Notes: generated by a model not told the origin, from the letters alone. A stretch of 64,000 bases of DNA from Dromiciops gliroides (GCF_019393635.1 NC_057867.1:52940643-53004642), one strand, 5' to 3'; numbered from the stretch's first letter, positions 46,225-57,770 are shown. Made by a program: numbers and translations.

Positions 46225-46345
46225 ATCTTGCATATTTCCTTCCAAAAACATAGCAGCCAGAACTGAACACAGTGTTCTAGATGTGCTCTGACCAGAACCT
46301 GCAAAGCTACTCCTGAGTCTGAGAAGGTTTGCTCATGTTAATGAA
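46225..46345 (-). mobile_element. L3/CR1-type fragment
   Basis: GCCAGAACTGAACACAGTGT followed by TCTAGATGTGCTCTGACCAG is the same antisense L3/CR1 block as at 28820. 46345-46867 holds nothing recognisable. Confidence 0.6.
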
Positions 46346-46882
46346 CTAACTCCCAGGTGACACACACAGGAGTTGCTCTGTTCCCTACCAGCAAAAAAAA
46401 TCCTGTAAAAATGAGACCTCAAACTCCTTCCCAGGTGCCACATCCAGGCCTTCTTCTATCTCCATGGGGCCCATGAGACTTTGAATAGTTCCATGGGTGC
46501 TTAACTTAAGTGACTCAGCCTCTCTTTAGATCCCTCTTCTTCATGCTGCCTATCTGCCTTCACCAGCCCATTCCGTCTCATCCTCTCATCTGCCTCTGTG
46601 CCCCTACTTTCTGGTGCTTGTATTTCATGTGCTGTTCACGTACATACTTTGTGGCTATTAAAGTGTGATTGCTGCCCCGTTTCCCACTGCTAGTCATGGT
46701 CTTTCCTGGTAAGGACCCAAAGAACTGGGCATGCCTGCCCCTATTTCATAATTTCATAAATTATCGATTCATATCCCAAAGTGGGTGTCCAAGGTGGTCA
46801 TGGGCTTTGGGTCCATGCCATGTGGCCTGAAGAAGAGACTCAGGGAGGCTGTGATAGGTGACTTTAAGAATGTGAAGGACTG

Positions 46883-47038
46883 GGGGCGGCTAGGTGGCAC
46901 AGTGGATAGAACACCGGCCTTGGATTCAGGAGTACCTGAGTTCAAATCTGGCCTCAGACACTTAACACTTACTAGCTGTGTGACCCTGGGCAAGTCACTT
47001 AACCCCCATTGCCCCACAAAAAAACAAACAAACAAACA
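46883..47038 (+). mobile_element. Full-length WSINE1-like SINE
   Basis: Complete copy with (CAAA)n tail. GAATGTGAAGGACTG occurs at 46868-46882 and 47039-47053 without mismatch. Confidence 0.95.
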
Positions 47039-47099
47039 GAATGTGAAGGACTGTCACCAGAACGGATTTCACTTTTTGTTCTTGGAAGGAAAGAGCAAA

Positions 47100-47340
47100 A
47101 GGAGTAATAATAATAGTTACAACAATTACCATTTATATAGAATTTTAAGGTTTGTTCTATATAGATATTATCTCATTTTATCCTTACACCAACCCTGGGA
47201 GGTAGGCACTATTACTATCCCCATTTTCCAGATGAGGAAACTGAGGCAAACAGGGTGAAGTGACTTGCTCAGAGTCACATACCTAGTAAGTGTCTCAGGT
47301 GAGATTTGAATTGAGGTCTTCCTAACTCTAGGCCCCAAGG
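47100..47340 (-). repeat. MIR
   Basis: TTATCCTTACACCAACCCTG, CAGATGAGGAAACTGAGGCA, AAGTGACTTGCTCAGAGTCA and TGAGATTTGAATTGAGGTCT: a nearly complete antisense copy. Confidence 0.82.
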
Positions 47341-48340
47341 CTACCTAGCCAACAGGCAGGAGCTAGAGAAGGGCAGAAAAACAATGTGAACAATGAGGGC
47401 GATCCAGGAAGGGGGTAGGCTGCTGTCCGAGGTTCTCCCTCACCAGTAGGCTTCCTGGGTGCTTGCTGGTGGCTCCAGGGTAAACTGGATGAGCTCAGGG
47501 GTCCCTTCCTTCCAACTCAGAGAGTTTGGGATTCTCCTGACACCCCAACTGGGCATGCAAGTTGTTCCTTCTTCCCCAAGAAAAGCAGGAGGGAGCTGTC
47601 TCGGGCAGCCCATTCAGGGGCTAATTAGAAGAGGGAGGTGGCAGATGAGACCTCCTGCTGATAAGAGGAGCAGCAAGAAAGGGGGGAAATGAGCCTGTTG
47701 GGTTTTTTTTTCAATTTGGATGAGTTAGCGACAAAGCTGAAATCTGAGGAGGGGGAAAGGGAGGAGGGGTCAGATATAAAACCAGCTCCATTTTCAGGGC
47801 AACATAATAATGTAATTTGTCAGATTGCTTTCTTAACACCAAGCACTAAGGGAAGAGGCATTTTGATGGATGAAGGGGAGAAAGGAGGGATGCTGAGAAA
47901 TCATTTTGGAACAGGGAGCACAGAGGGGGAGAGGGAAAGCCTGGATGTGGCACTTGGGAAGGGCAAGGAGTGGCTACATGGGCAGAGTTCCCGGTGGGGG
48001 CAATGAAGCTTCTGGGGTGGGGTGGGGCAGGGGAGGCAGACCAAGGCAGCTGCCCTGGGAGTCTGAGGCCAAGGGCTTCTTCACCTAGGCCCCCGGCCCC
48101 AGAATATGCTTTTTAAATACATGCTTTGCAAGCTATATGTTGATAGAATGGGTTTCCTTTGTTATTTTCTATGTATTTTATTTTATGCATTTAAAAGCAG
48201 GTTTATAAATCTTCATAGACTTCATCAGACTTCTGAAGGTGTCCAGGACATAACAACCCTTAATTCAGAGTGATGCTTACATAATAATAGCTGCTTTGGC
48301 CTGGGTTCAAGTCCTGCCTGAGACAATAATTAATAATAAT
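47341..48340. other. Unique sequence, partly G-rich
   Basis: 47690-48090 is G/A-rich with an A/T-rich centre at 47790-47860 that matches no repeat. Open frames at 47459-47692 and 47689-48006 have no recognisable domain. 48100-48300 is A/T-rich and unassigned. Confidence 0.45.
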
Positions 48341-48358
48341 AACTTTAAGGTTTTTAAA
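48341..48358. repeat. Target-site duplication, left (SINE pair)
   Basis: AACTTTAAGGTTTTTAAA, identical to 48685-48702. Confidence 0.92.
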
Positions 48359-48499
48359 TTTAAATTTCTTTTGGTGAGGTAAGTGGGGTTAAGTGACTTG
48401 CCCAAGGTCACAAGCTAGTAAGTGTCAAGTGTCAGAGGTCAGATTTGAACTCAGGTTCTCGGGGCCAGTGCTTTATCCACTGTGCCACCTAGCTGCCCC
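48359..48499 (-). mobile_element. WSINE1-like SINE, first of a pair
   Basis: Antisense SINE with head at 48499 (CACCTAGCTGCCCCC). Shows private deletions (CACAAGCTAGTAAG lacks CAC; about 8 bp missing near 48460). Confidence 0.92.
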
Positions 48500-48541
48500 C
48501 AACATACCCATTTTCTTTTTGTTTGTTTGTTTTGGTTTGGA

Positions 48542-48684
48542 TTTTGTGGGGCAATGAGGGTTAAGTGACTTGCCCAGGATCACACAGCTACTAAGTGTCA
48601 AGTGGCTGAGGCTGGATTTGAACTCGGTTCCTCCTGAATCCAGGGCCAGTGCTCTATCCATTGTGCCACCTAGTTGCCCCCCAG
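48542..48684 (-). mobile_element. WSINE1-like SINE, second of a pair
   Basis: Antisense SINE with head at 48681, separated from the first by 42 bp of T/G-rich sequence (48500-48541) that is probably its own A-tail on the minus strand. Both SINEs lie between one pair of 18-bp duplications. Confidence 0.92.
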
Positions 48685-48702
48685 AACTTTAAGGTTTTTA
48701 AA
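48685..48702. repeat. Target-site duplication, right (SINE pair)
   Basis: AACTTTAAGGTTTTTAAA, identical to 48341-48358. Confidence 0.92.
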
Positions 48703-49310
48703 GTATTGTACATACATGGGCTCATTTGAGCCTCACAACACTCCTGTAAAGTTGTTAGGTATACTTGTTTCCATTTTGCAGGTGAGGAAACAGAGGCACA
48801 GAGAAATGAATTGATCTGCCCATGGTCACACAGTGAGTAAATGTCTGAATTCAGGTCTTCCTGCCTCGAAGCCCAACGCTTCACTTCCTATAAAACAGGC
48901 CGACATCCAGCTCTGCACATGAAACCAGAAGGAGACTGAGGCCCAGCAAGGTATCATCACTTGCCCAGGGACATGGCGGGGATGGGATTCCAACCTGAGG
49001 GTCCCTAATTCCTAGGCCAGTGCCCTGTCCATGACAGAACCCAATCCTCATGGTCACCAGCTCCTTCCTTTCCCCTCTTCACACACGGAGGCCAAACCCC
49101 AGAGGCCCCATAAATGGTGTCACTCTCACTCTCCCCATTCCTAGCATCAGAGGATCACAGGTTTAGAGGCAGGAAGAACCTTAGAGTCCACTAAGGCCAC
49201 GCTGACCTTTCTGAGGAACAAAATGAGACGCAGAGAGGTTGAGTACAAGTGCTCAGTCTCAGGCCAGGTCACCTACCTGCAAATCCAGTCTGCTTTCCCT
49301 GAACCATGCT
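48703..49310 (-). repeat. MIR and MIR-type fragments
   Basis: 48710-48890 is a clear antisense MIR (CCATTTTGCAGGTGAGGAAA, CATGGTCACACAGTGAGTAA). 48925-49030 and 49150-49310 show weaker MIR-type blocks (GAGACTGAGGCCCAGCAAGG; GGTTTAGAGGCAGGAAGAAC). Confidence 0.65.
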
Positions 49311-49661
49311 GCCTCCTTTCTGGGCCCGGACAGAGTCTGGAGTCTGGACTTTTAATCCCCACCCTTCTCCTCTGAAGCCATCGACACTGACACCCTATTC
49401 TCCTGGAAACACTCTCTATGAGATGTTTTCATGACCCCCCCCCCCCAACTGTGTGAATTTCTTTGTAAGGTCTTCATCTAGGCTGCTCCACCTACCCATG
49501 AATGGGCCCCCACAGTTCTGTCCTGGGCCACTTTCTCTTCTTCCTCTGTCCTCTCACACTCCAGGAGCTCAACAGCTTGCCTGGGTTTACTTATCATCTC
49601 TATGGGCATGATTCTGTATCTAGCCCCAGTCTTTCTCCTGAGCTTCCCCACTTGCCTTTTG

Positions 49662-49812
49662 ATGAATTTTCTTTTTGCAGGGCTATGAGGGTTAAGTGAC
49701 TTGCCCAGGGTCACACAGCTAGTAAGTGTCAAGTGTCTGAGGCCGGATTTGAACTCAGGTACTCCTGAATCCAGGGCCAGTGCTTTATCCACTGCGCCAC
49801 CTAGCTGCCCCC
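49662..49812 (-). mobile_element. WSINE1-like SINE in L2
   Basis: Complete; CCACTTGCCTTTTG flanks it (within 49646-49661 and 49811-49826; the first C residues may belong to the SINE). Confidence 0.94.
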
Positions 49813-50640
49813 CCACTTGCCTTTTGGATATCTCAATGGGGTGTCCCCATGGCATCTCAAAATCAACATGTCCAGAAACAGAACTCCTTGTCTTTGTCCC
49901 TGTGCCCTCCTCTCACCTGTTACTGTGGCTCTGGCAACCCCCCATTCACCCAGTATCTCCCCGCCTCAGTGTCACATTTGACTCCTCACTCTTTGACCAG
50001 CTCTCCTCCACCTAATATGTGGTTAAGATTTCTTGTTTCTACCTTCACGGCATCTCTCCCATTCTGTCCCCTTCTCCATACTCACACAGCTGTCACCCTG
50101 GTACAGGCCCTGATCACCTCTTGCTTAGGCTTTTGCAATAACCTTGCAGTTGCTCTTCTCAAGTGTCTTCCCATGCCAATCCATTCTCCACTTAGCTGCC
50201 AAAATGACCTTCCTAAATAGCAGCTCTGACTATCTCACTCCCCTCCTCACTATCCTCCAGTGGCTCCCTAATACCTTTGCTATCAAATACAAATTCATTT
50301 GTTGGGCATTTAAAGCCCTGGACAAGCTGCCCCCTCCCTACTTTTCAAGTCTTTGCTCACATATTCTGCGATCTGTACCATGACACAGGCTTGGCCCACA
50401 AGTCTGAAAGGCCAGTCTTTCTCACTTCTGCCTCTTAGCTTCCATGGCCTCCTTCAAGATCCAACTCAAAGCCAACCTTCTGTAGGAGGCCTTTTCCACC
50501 TTCGCTCATACTGCCCCCTCCCCCTCCCCCTCCCCCTCCCTTCAGTCTGAGATTATATTCCACTCACACTGTGTAGATATAATTAAAATGAATGATTTAC
50601 ATGTCGTATCATATACCCTTTGATCAGAGGGTCCATTTTT

Positions 50641-50781
50641 TTTTTAGTGAGGCAATTGGGGTTAAGTGACTTGCCCAGGGTCACACAGCTAGTAAGTGTT
50701 AAGTGTCTAAGGCCAGATTTGGACTCAGGTACTCCTGACTCCAGGGCCGGTGCTCTATCCACTGCGCCATCTAGCTGCCCC
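50641..50781 (-). mobile_element. WSINE1-like SINE in L2
   Basis: Complete copy of the GCAATTGGGGTTAAG subtype. CAGAGGGTCCATTTTT is repeated perfectly at 50625-50640 and 50782-50797 (16 bp). Confidence 0.95.
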
Positions 50782-50880
50782 CAGAGGGTCCATTTTTAAA
50801 ATCTTTCTTTGTATCCGCAGTGATGAGCATAGTGTCTGGTGTACAGTTTATATGTTTAATGACTTACAGAGAGCTTAGAG

Positions 50881-51215
50881 TATCCAGATGCATGATCTAA
50901 CTATTCCTTTACATTCTGAGGTCATATGTTCAGTCGAATAGTTCTTTCCCAACACTCTTGTGCTAAGCTTATGGCATAGGACCATGAGGATTGCTTTAAC
51001 CCTGGCCTCATCTAGCCAGATTTCTGCCTCCTTCAGGCCCAGTTATTGTGAGAGGCAGGGTTAAGGGAAGGCAAGCACATGCTCCCCCAGTGTGCAGATG
51101 TTCCCTTCTAGGGAGTACAAGGCACCTTTTGCCAACTTGGCCAATGTTCACAGTTCTTATCATACTATGTCACAACTGGCATAAGCATCCTCTCATGCCT
51201 TCTACCCATGACTAC
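50881..51215. other. Unique sequence
   Basis: Nothing recognised. Confidence 0.4.
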
Positions 51216-51224
51216 CACTGAATC

Positions 51225-51373
51225 TTTTTTTTTTTTGTGGGGCAGTGGGGGTTAAGTGACTTGCTCAGGGTCACACAGCTAGTAAGTGTCAAGTGTCTGA
51301 GGCTGGATTTGAACTCAGGTGCTCCTGAATCCAGGGCTGGCGCTTTATCCACTGCACCACCTAGCTGCCCCCT
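51225..51373 (-). mobile_element. WSINE1-like SINE
   Basis: Complete, with a T-run (51225-51236) as its antisense A-tail. CCACTGAATCTT (51217-51228) and CCACTGAAGCTCTT (51375-51388) are the probable target duplication. Confidence 0.92.
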
Positions 51374-53480
51374 CCCACTGAAGCTCTTAAGAATAAAATG
51401 AGGCAAGAGACAGATGCAAGTCATATCATTGATGCAATCTGGATAAACAGCGTCATGGAAGCACAAGATGCAGTTCAGCCAACCATTTTAGTGTGGGATG
51501 GGAGGGGAAAGTCTGCATTCCCAGTGGGTTCCTGATACACAGTTGGGACACGGTCCTTAGGTTGCAACCATAGGCCATATCATACCTGGTGGAACATACT
51601 GACGCCAGGCAGCCAGCATGCCCCAGTCCTGTGCCCCAACCACAACAGCATCACAGACTTCAGTGCCCCAGACTGGGCCCAAACATGTCCCAGCCTTCTA
51701 CACTCCCACTTCAGGGAGTAGGCCTCTCTTTCCTTGTTCAGGGCCATGTTCCTTGATTCTCGGCAACTAATATTGAGTTCAACTTTAAATACTAGAACAC
51801 AGCCAGGGAGATTAAAGCAGAGCAGCTGGATCATCTTGTTTTCTTGACTCTCTCGAGAGTCTATTGAGCCAGGCATGGATTTTTTTTGGCGCCATCTGGG
51901 CTGCTCCTGTGCTAATACACTTTGTCCCCATGCTGAGAAATTGTCATTTAAAATCCATGATCTGGGTGGCCAATTGTTCTCTCCTCCCCTCTCCAGCCTC
52001 GGGTTTTCTCTGCACCACTTCCCAAGGCACGCACTTTTTGGGCCCTCAGTGTGGCTGACTCCCTTTGAGGCACTCCCATGGAGGTGAACGGCTAATTGAT
52101 GCAATGCTGTCATCTGTCTAGAAAATCACTCTAATTGTGCTTTATTGAGACTGCACTGGTGTCTGCGCTTTGGAGGCACCCAAATGAATAGTGCTGTGGG
52201 AAGCAGCTGCTCCACTGGAGCTTTTGTTGATCACTATGTTAGCCCTACACTTGAATTCATTGGGTCTATTCTGGTAGCCACGCGATGGTTGGGGAGAGGC
52301 CCCCATGGAGCCCTCAGACCCACAGCAGGGTCTCACACATTTGCAGTGAGCATGCAGGCACTGCACAGTCGGAGCCCCCATGTGGCCCTGACCTGCATGA
52401 CCTTCCAGCTGGGAAGGGTGCCTCTCCCCAAGCCTTTTGGCTTCTAGGAAGCCTCACCGGTGGGGGTGGGGCTGGGCGTGGGCTGGGGACAGGAGGACTC
52501 AGACAGGCAATTCTAGGCTTCCTGACCATTATACCTCTCTCTATCTTCCTTCCTTTAATGACATGAACATTGGCTGTGTCCGGCAATGCCATTTTACCAG
52601 GGGAACATTTTTCCGCATGTCCCTGCTCATTAGACCAGCTGCGAGTGTGCAGATCAGAGCAGACTGTCCACACCCACTAAGCGAAAATGTCAGCTAATGT
52701 TGTTGTTGTTGCTGCTTTATGATGTGCTGGATAGGAACTCCTGAGAGAGTTCTGCCTAGGAGGCCAGCAGGAGGATAATTAAACTGGGGAAGAATTTTCT
52801 TCTTCCTAGGAAAAGACTTTCACAAGTCGAGAGAGGTCGTGGGGTCAGACAATATCCCTCACGAAGCATTAACTCATTATTCGAGTTCGTTTTGAAGACT
52901 TAGAGATGTTTGCAAAAGAGTCAGCTTAATGCTAAGAAGCCACAGGCCTTCTATAGGGCCTGTTTTCATCTCAAGCAAGGGAAGGCTTGGGACTTAGGGG
53001 AGGGAGGGCAGCAAAGGGACACAGCCAGAGAGGGGGCAGGGGGTTTGGACCTGTGGATGGAGGAGCAGAGGGGGTTCAGGGAGAGGCCGGCCCTCGGCCC
53101 TGGCCCTTCCAGCTTAGCCTCCCAATCCTGGACCTCACGATTTGGACTGCTGGGGTCTCATCCCCACCAGAGCAGTACACCAAAGGTACCTCCAAGACAG
53201 GGCTGCAAACCAGCCCCCCCACTCCATAAGCAAGGGGGCTCAGGGCAATTCTCTTCTTGGGCCAACAGGGAAACAGGTGGGAGGTGTCACGGAGGAAGTG
53301 GAGTCTTACCGTCCCACATCTCATGTCCAGGTAAGAAGCTCATGGGCAACATGTACATTTTTAGGTGGAAAGATCTCAGAGAAAAGGGAGGGGTTACTCT
53401 GCTGGGCTAGATCACACCTAGCCTGCCCATCACAAGCAAGGATAGCACTGAAAGCAGAGGTCTGAGGGCACCTGTCGCCC
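51374..53480. other. Longest repeat-free block, 2.1 kb
   Basis: I recognise no transposable element here except a short C-rich and purine-rich stretch near 52440-53080. Segments at about 51840-51980, 52085-52230 and 52545-52730 are balanced in composition and contain TAAT/ATTA-type motifs (CTAATTGATGCAATG, TCTAATTGTGCTTTATTG, GGATAATTAAACTGG). The open frames (51580-52113 minus, 52910-53410 plus) show no known domain and no codon-like pattern, so I do not call genes. Confidence 0.45.
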
Positions 53481-53840
53481 ACACTGCCTCACCCCCCCAC
53501 CACCACCACTGCAGCAGCTTTCTGATTGGTCAGCCCACCTCAGGCTGTACCCTGTATACCACATGGTAATAATGCCTCTTTTGGTCCCTTTGTGCTGGCT
53601 GTCCCCTAGCTTAGAAGGCTCCCCCCCAACCCCAGTCTGCCCCCTTTTAGAATTCCTGGCTTCCTTCAAACAGCAGTTCAAGTGCCACTGGCTACACAAG
53701 GCCTGTCCTCATCCCCCTAATTGCTAATCAGTCAATAAGCATGTTTTAGCACCTACTATGTGCCAAGCACTGTTCTAAGCACTGAGAATTCAAAGAAAGG
53801 CCAAAGACAGTCCCTGCCTTTAAGGGCTCATGGTCTCCTG
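53481..53840. mobile_element. Two L2 3' fragments in opposite orientation
   Basis: Plus (about 53600-53710): GAATTCCTGGCTTCCTTCAA, CAGTTCAAGTGCCACTGGCT. Minus (about 53725-53835): AGCACCTACTATGTGCCAAG, AAAGACAGTCCCTGCCTTTA. Confidence 0.72.
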
Positions 53841-53859
53841 GTCCCCCAAACTCACCACC

Positions 53860-54010
53860 ATGGACTTTGTATCCTGTGACCTTGTATACCTGGGTTCAAA
53901 GCCCACCCATAGCACATAGTGGCTGTGTGACCCTGGTCAAGTCACTTAAGCCATTCTCTAGAGTATCAGCTGTAGAGAAGGGGACAAAGCTGCCTCATTC
54001 TAGAGATCGC
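53860..54010 (+). repeat. Diverged SINE/MIR fragment
   Basis: CTGGGTTCAAAGCCCACCCA and GTGTGACCCTGGTCAAGTCA are the conserved SINE core. Confidence 0.6.
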
Positions 54011-54935
54011 TATCACAGATTCAGACTCCATCCCTTATCTGCGGACCTGACTGATGGTCTCTGTAGCCCATCACTGCAGCCCAGTGCCTGGCACACAGTA
54101 GGTGCCTAACAAACATCCAGGCACAGCAGCAGCTTTCAGCTTTGGGAGTAGACAGCTTCACCTGGAGGACAGGGCAAACAGACCAACAGAATGAGAGGCC
54201 ATTTAGGAGCTGGGGTGCTGGGGGATGGGGGACTGCATGTAGGCCAGAATGAGTGAGGCTGGCTGTGTGGCCCAGGCCCTGGCAGGCTAGGCAATCAGGC
54301 CCGAAGAGAGGAAGCTTGTTATTTCAGATGACGTGACACATTTACCTTTCTGTCCATCCTGCAGAAAGCACTTCTCAAAGATGCGAGGCCCAGAAACTAC
54401 GACTGCCTCTCAAGCCGCCTGCTGCAGTGTGTTCCTCTCATTAGGCTGGCCTCTGGGATGCGAAGGGTTGTGGGAGCAATGGGGAGGGGTAAGAGAAATG
54501 AGCAGCAGTGGCAAATCATATTCGCATTGCATCCTGCCCTGCTCCAGCTTCTCCCAAGGTCTGGCCCAAAGGGATCCTGGGCTCTGCCCTGCCATGGCTC
54601 ATGCTCACAAGCCTTAGGCTAATTCCAAACAGAGGCTTGGCAGAAAGGAAATTCTCTGGGCACTGGGCAGCCTCCCCTGACTTCCCTAATCTGGGCTGTT
54701 CTCTTCCCATGTTTGCTGGCTGCCTGCTGATGCTTCCAGGGTTAGGCCAGGACACGAGGGGGAGGATGGCTCTGCGGCAGGCTGCAGTTCTCTATGGCTG
54801 CTCAGGAGGGGGCATCAGCTCCCTGACAGGGACAACAGCTCCAGGAGCCCCAGTTTCTCCCCTGCTCCATAAAATGAGGGAGCTGGGACTGGGGGGGGGG
54901 TTAAGGCCCCTCCCAGCTCTGACTCTATGGAAGAA
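54011..54935. other. Unique GC-rich sequence
   Basis: No repeat recognised apart from an L2-type tail near 54075-54115 (CAGTGCCTGGCACACAGTAG). Overlapping frames (54333-54617, 54508-55041, 54516-54755) reflect GC richness; none resembles a known protein. Confidence 0.45.
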
Positions 54936-55460
54936 CACAGAGCAAGACTCTAGCCAAGAGACTCAAATCCCAACTTTGCCAAAACTGCCAGGATGGGCCA
55001 AGTCACTTCCTGTCTCTGGGCCTCAGTTTGTTGCTTTGTAAAATGAAGGGGTTGGACAAGGGCCCATAGGACCAGGGATGCAGGGCTGGAAGGGACCTCC
55101 AGGGTAATTTAGTCCAACCCCCCCCCCCCCCGCCTTAACAGATGAGAAAAGTGAAGTCCAGGGTGATTGATTGCCATGGCCAAGGTCAAATAGGCATTAG
55201 GTAACTTCAAAATGCAGTGACTCTTCCATGACAACATCTGCCTCCGGTTGTAAACCCCCCCACCCAGCCCCAACCCAAGGCCCTCCCTAGCTCTAAATTT
55301 GTGACTGTGGCAAAAAGGAACGTTTGCTTGGTGGGAGGACACAGCCCCTTGATTCAAATCCCAGCTCTCCCACTTAACTCTTGTGTGACCTTGGGTAAAG
55401 TAGACCAATTTAGTCCATGAGGTCCAACAAGGTCTCTTCTGTATCTAAACCTGTGTACCT
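54936..55460. repeat. Several MIR-type fragments around a C-run
   Basis: Plus at about 54940-55075 (AAGTCACTTCCTGTCTCTGG, CCTCAGTTTGTTGCTTTGTA), minus at about 55080-55210 (AGGGCTGGAAGGGACCTCCA, AACAGATGAGAAAAGTGAAG) and plus at about 55335-55460 (GATTCAAATCCCAGCTCTCC, TTGTGTGACCTTGGGTAAAG). A run of 13 C lies at about 55120-55132. Confidence 0.65.
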
Positions 55461-56414
55461 ATGGACAAGGGGTATGTCTACCATTGTGGCCTCAGGCCAA
55501 CAGCTAGCTCTACATGTGATAGCAGATCTCCTAGCTCCTTGACCCCAGGGACCCCACTCCCCAACTTCCTAAGATTTCCAGTGGGGTACAAAACAGAACT
55601 GACTGGGGTGCTCTTCTCCCCACCCCCTCAGGCTCTACTCTATCTTGTCTCCGCTTCCCTTACCCAAGGCCTCTGACTATATTCCTTCCTCTCTACCCTC
55701 ACTCCAGCTCCCAAAACTTCAGGGAAGCCATAAGCATCTTCTCCTTAAGAAGTTGGGGACCCCTCTCCTGCTTAGTGGTGCTTAGGGAGACAGTCAGCTC
55801 CTTGCTGGCTTTATCCGGCTGCAGAGTATTTGAGAGTCAGGTATGGGGAGCCTTTAATACCAAAAGGTGGCACCAGACCTCGGGCTATCACAGTACCAAG
55901 CTTTCTTAGCCTGTGCACTCACCCAGGCCAAGTTCTTTGAGACGATCAGAGCTGAAGAAGACCATCCCCTCCTCCAAGGGCTCTGCTTCCTTAGTCCCAA
56001 ACCCACTCTCATCCCCACTTTCCCCTGCCCAGCAGAACTCAAGAGAGAACTCAGCTCCGAAAATATTCTGTCTCTGGCCCTAGACATGAGGTGCTGGCGT
56101 TTGTAAGAGCCCAGTGGCGCTTTCTTCCCAAGAAACAAGGCAGGAGCAAAGGAGGGCTGGGCAGAGGCAGGGGCTGATTTCCTAGGGATAGGGTGAGATT
56201 TTGCTCTCCCACTTCTGATGTCACTTGCAGACATTTGGATAAACAAGGTTGCGTGGGGCATGGACATTTCAACCATAAAATAATCTGGGTACCTGCCTGG
56301 TGCCGGCCCAACAAATGCCGCTTGAGGAGGGAGGGTGATGAGGTGGGGGGCATGCTTGATAGCCTGGCTGAAGTTAAACTAACAGAACAAGGTATATGTG
56401 TATGTACTAGCCTC
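55461..56414. other. Unique sequence
   Basis: No repeat or known exon. The 140-codon frame at 55854-56276 (minus) has no domain that I know. Confidence 0.45.
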
Positions 56415-56426
56415 AATTTCCTCTCT

Positions 56427-56573
56427 CTCTTTCTTGGTGAGGCAATTGGGGTTAAGTGAGTTGCCCAGGGTCACACAGCTAGTAAGTGTCAAGTGTCTGA
56501 GGCCGGATTTGAATTCAGGTCCTTCTGATTCCAGGGCCGGTGCTCTATCCACTGTGCCACCTAGCTGCTCCTG
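56427..56573 (-). mobile_element. WSINE1-like SINE
   Basis: Complete copy of the GCAATTGGGG subtype. ATTTCCTCTCT at 56416-56426 and 56574-56584 is the target duplication (11 bp). Confidence 0.94.
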
Positions 56574-56599
56574 ATTTCCTCTCTTTTTAACTTGGGGCT

Positions 56600-56740
56600 G
56601 AAAGAAGCTAGTGAAAGGAGTCTTGGATTTGGAAGTCAGAGGACCCAAGTTAAAACGTGTATTCTTCCACTTATTTATGTAACTTTGGACAAGTCACTGA
56701 CTTCTCTGAGCTCTGAGGTTCTTTCCAGCTCAGGATGAGC
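56600..56740 (+). repeat. MIR
   Basis: TTTGGAAGTCAGAGGACCCA, TAACTTTGGACAAGTCACTG and GAGGTTCTTTCCAGCTCAGG in sense order. Confidence 0.7.
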
Positions 56741-57500
56741 ATTGCTAAAATACTAGGAGTTCAGTCATGCCACCTCATACCCCTTTCTTGGTCTCATTTG
56801 TTAGTGTTGTTGCGGTTCTGTCCACAAACTGTATTTTCCCCAAGAATCATTCTTTTTTTTTTTTTTTTTTTTTACCACAACCCGGAGAAAGGTGGGACCG
56901 ACTGCCTTGGTTTTACAAATGAGAAAACTAAAAAGGTCAGACGCCTTGGTCAAGGTCAAATAGCAAGTCAGTGTCTGAGCCCAGAGTGGAGTCCCCAGCC
57001 TCTCCATATCTATTTGGCTATATAAGCCCACAGAGACATCAACTTCAGCCTGCAAGATGGGACTCTCACACATAAATAAGTTTAAGGCTTCAAGGGGAGC
57101 TCAATCAATCAACAAGCCATTCATTTTATGTGGCTTACAATGGTTCCCTCTTCAGTTCTGTGACAAGACAAAATAAATCAATTACTCAATTGCACGGAGC
57201 CACCTGGTTAAATCTCTACAATGCCAAGACAAGTAGTTGAAAAGGAAAGGGTCCGGTCAGAGGTGACTATTTGGAGCTGATGGAGTCTCCTACTTTGGGG
57301 TCAGGGGAGTCCCAGGGTCTCAGGACATCATTCAAGCCCAGAGCCCCTGCCTTACTATCCATGTGCCACAACAAGACAACCTAAAACTACCAAAGGATCT
57401 TTCTGGCCTAGGCCTGACACGGGTAAGCGTGGAAGCTTGAGGCTTTGATTATCTTTTCCTGGCTAATCAAACACTTATCTGATGACATACTTCATATTGT
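56741..57500. other. Mostly unique sequence
   Basis: A T-run (about 56850-56873) precedes a MIR-type piece (TTTACAAATGAGAAAACTAA, minus, about 56910-56985). 57070-57480 is repeat-free and A/T-rich. Confidence 0.45.
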
Positions 57501-57770
57501 TTCTCCTAGGCTCATAGCTCTCAGAGGTCCTCTAGTCCAACCACCTTACTTACAGAGGAGGAAGCTCGGGCCTAGGAGGGGAAGGGACTTGCCCAAGGTC
57601 TCACATAGGATCTGAGGTTTGGAGCTGGAAGGGATATCAGAAGCCACCTAGTCTAAGCTTCCTCATTTTCCAAAACAGGAAACTGAGGCCGAGAGAGGGC
57701 AAAGGACTTGCCTAAGGTCACACAGACATCATCAGCCATGAGATTTGCAAACCAACTCCCCTGACATTCA
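57501..57770 (-). repeat. Two MIR-type fragments in tandem
   Basis: AGGTCCTCTAGTCCAACCAC with GGGACTTGCCCAAGGTCTCA, then GGAGCTGGAAGGGATATCAG with CAGGAAACTGAGGCCGAGAG and GGACTTGCCTAAGGTCACAC. Confidence 0.72.

Larger units (their letters stand above)
49480..50880 (+). mobile_element. L2 LINE, longest copy, with two SINEs inside
   Basis: Blocks in L2 order: TGTCCTGGGCCACTTTCTCT, TTATCATCTCTATGGGCATG, AAAATCAACATGTCCAGAAA, CTGATCACCTCTTGCTTAGG, CAGTGGCTCCCTAATACCTT, TTAAAGCCCTGGACAAGCTG and, after the second SINE, TTGTATCCGCAGTGATGAGC and GTGTCTGGTGTACAG. Frame 49780-50220 reads SINE then L2. A (CCCCTC)n tract lies at about 50511-50540. Confidence 0.85.

Noticed and set aside
49780-50220. 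146-codon plus-strand frame
   Set aside because: It begins inside a SINE and continues through L2 sequence; a chance joining of two repeats.
51580-52113. 177-codon minus-strand frame
   Set aside because: No known domain; starts next to a SINE and overlaps the putative non-coding conserved segment.
52910-53410. 166-codon plus-strand frame
   Set aside because: No recognisable domain, low-complexity G/Q/P composition, overlapping frames on both strands; it lies in GC-rich sequence where long frames occur by chance.
54508-55041. 177-codon plus-strand frame
   Set aside because: It runs into a MIR-type fragment and a G-run, and has no family resemblance.
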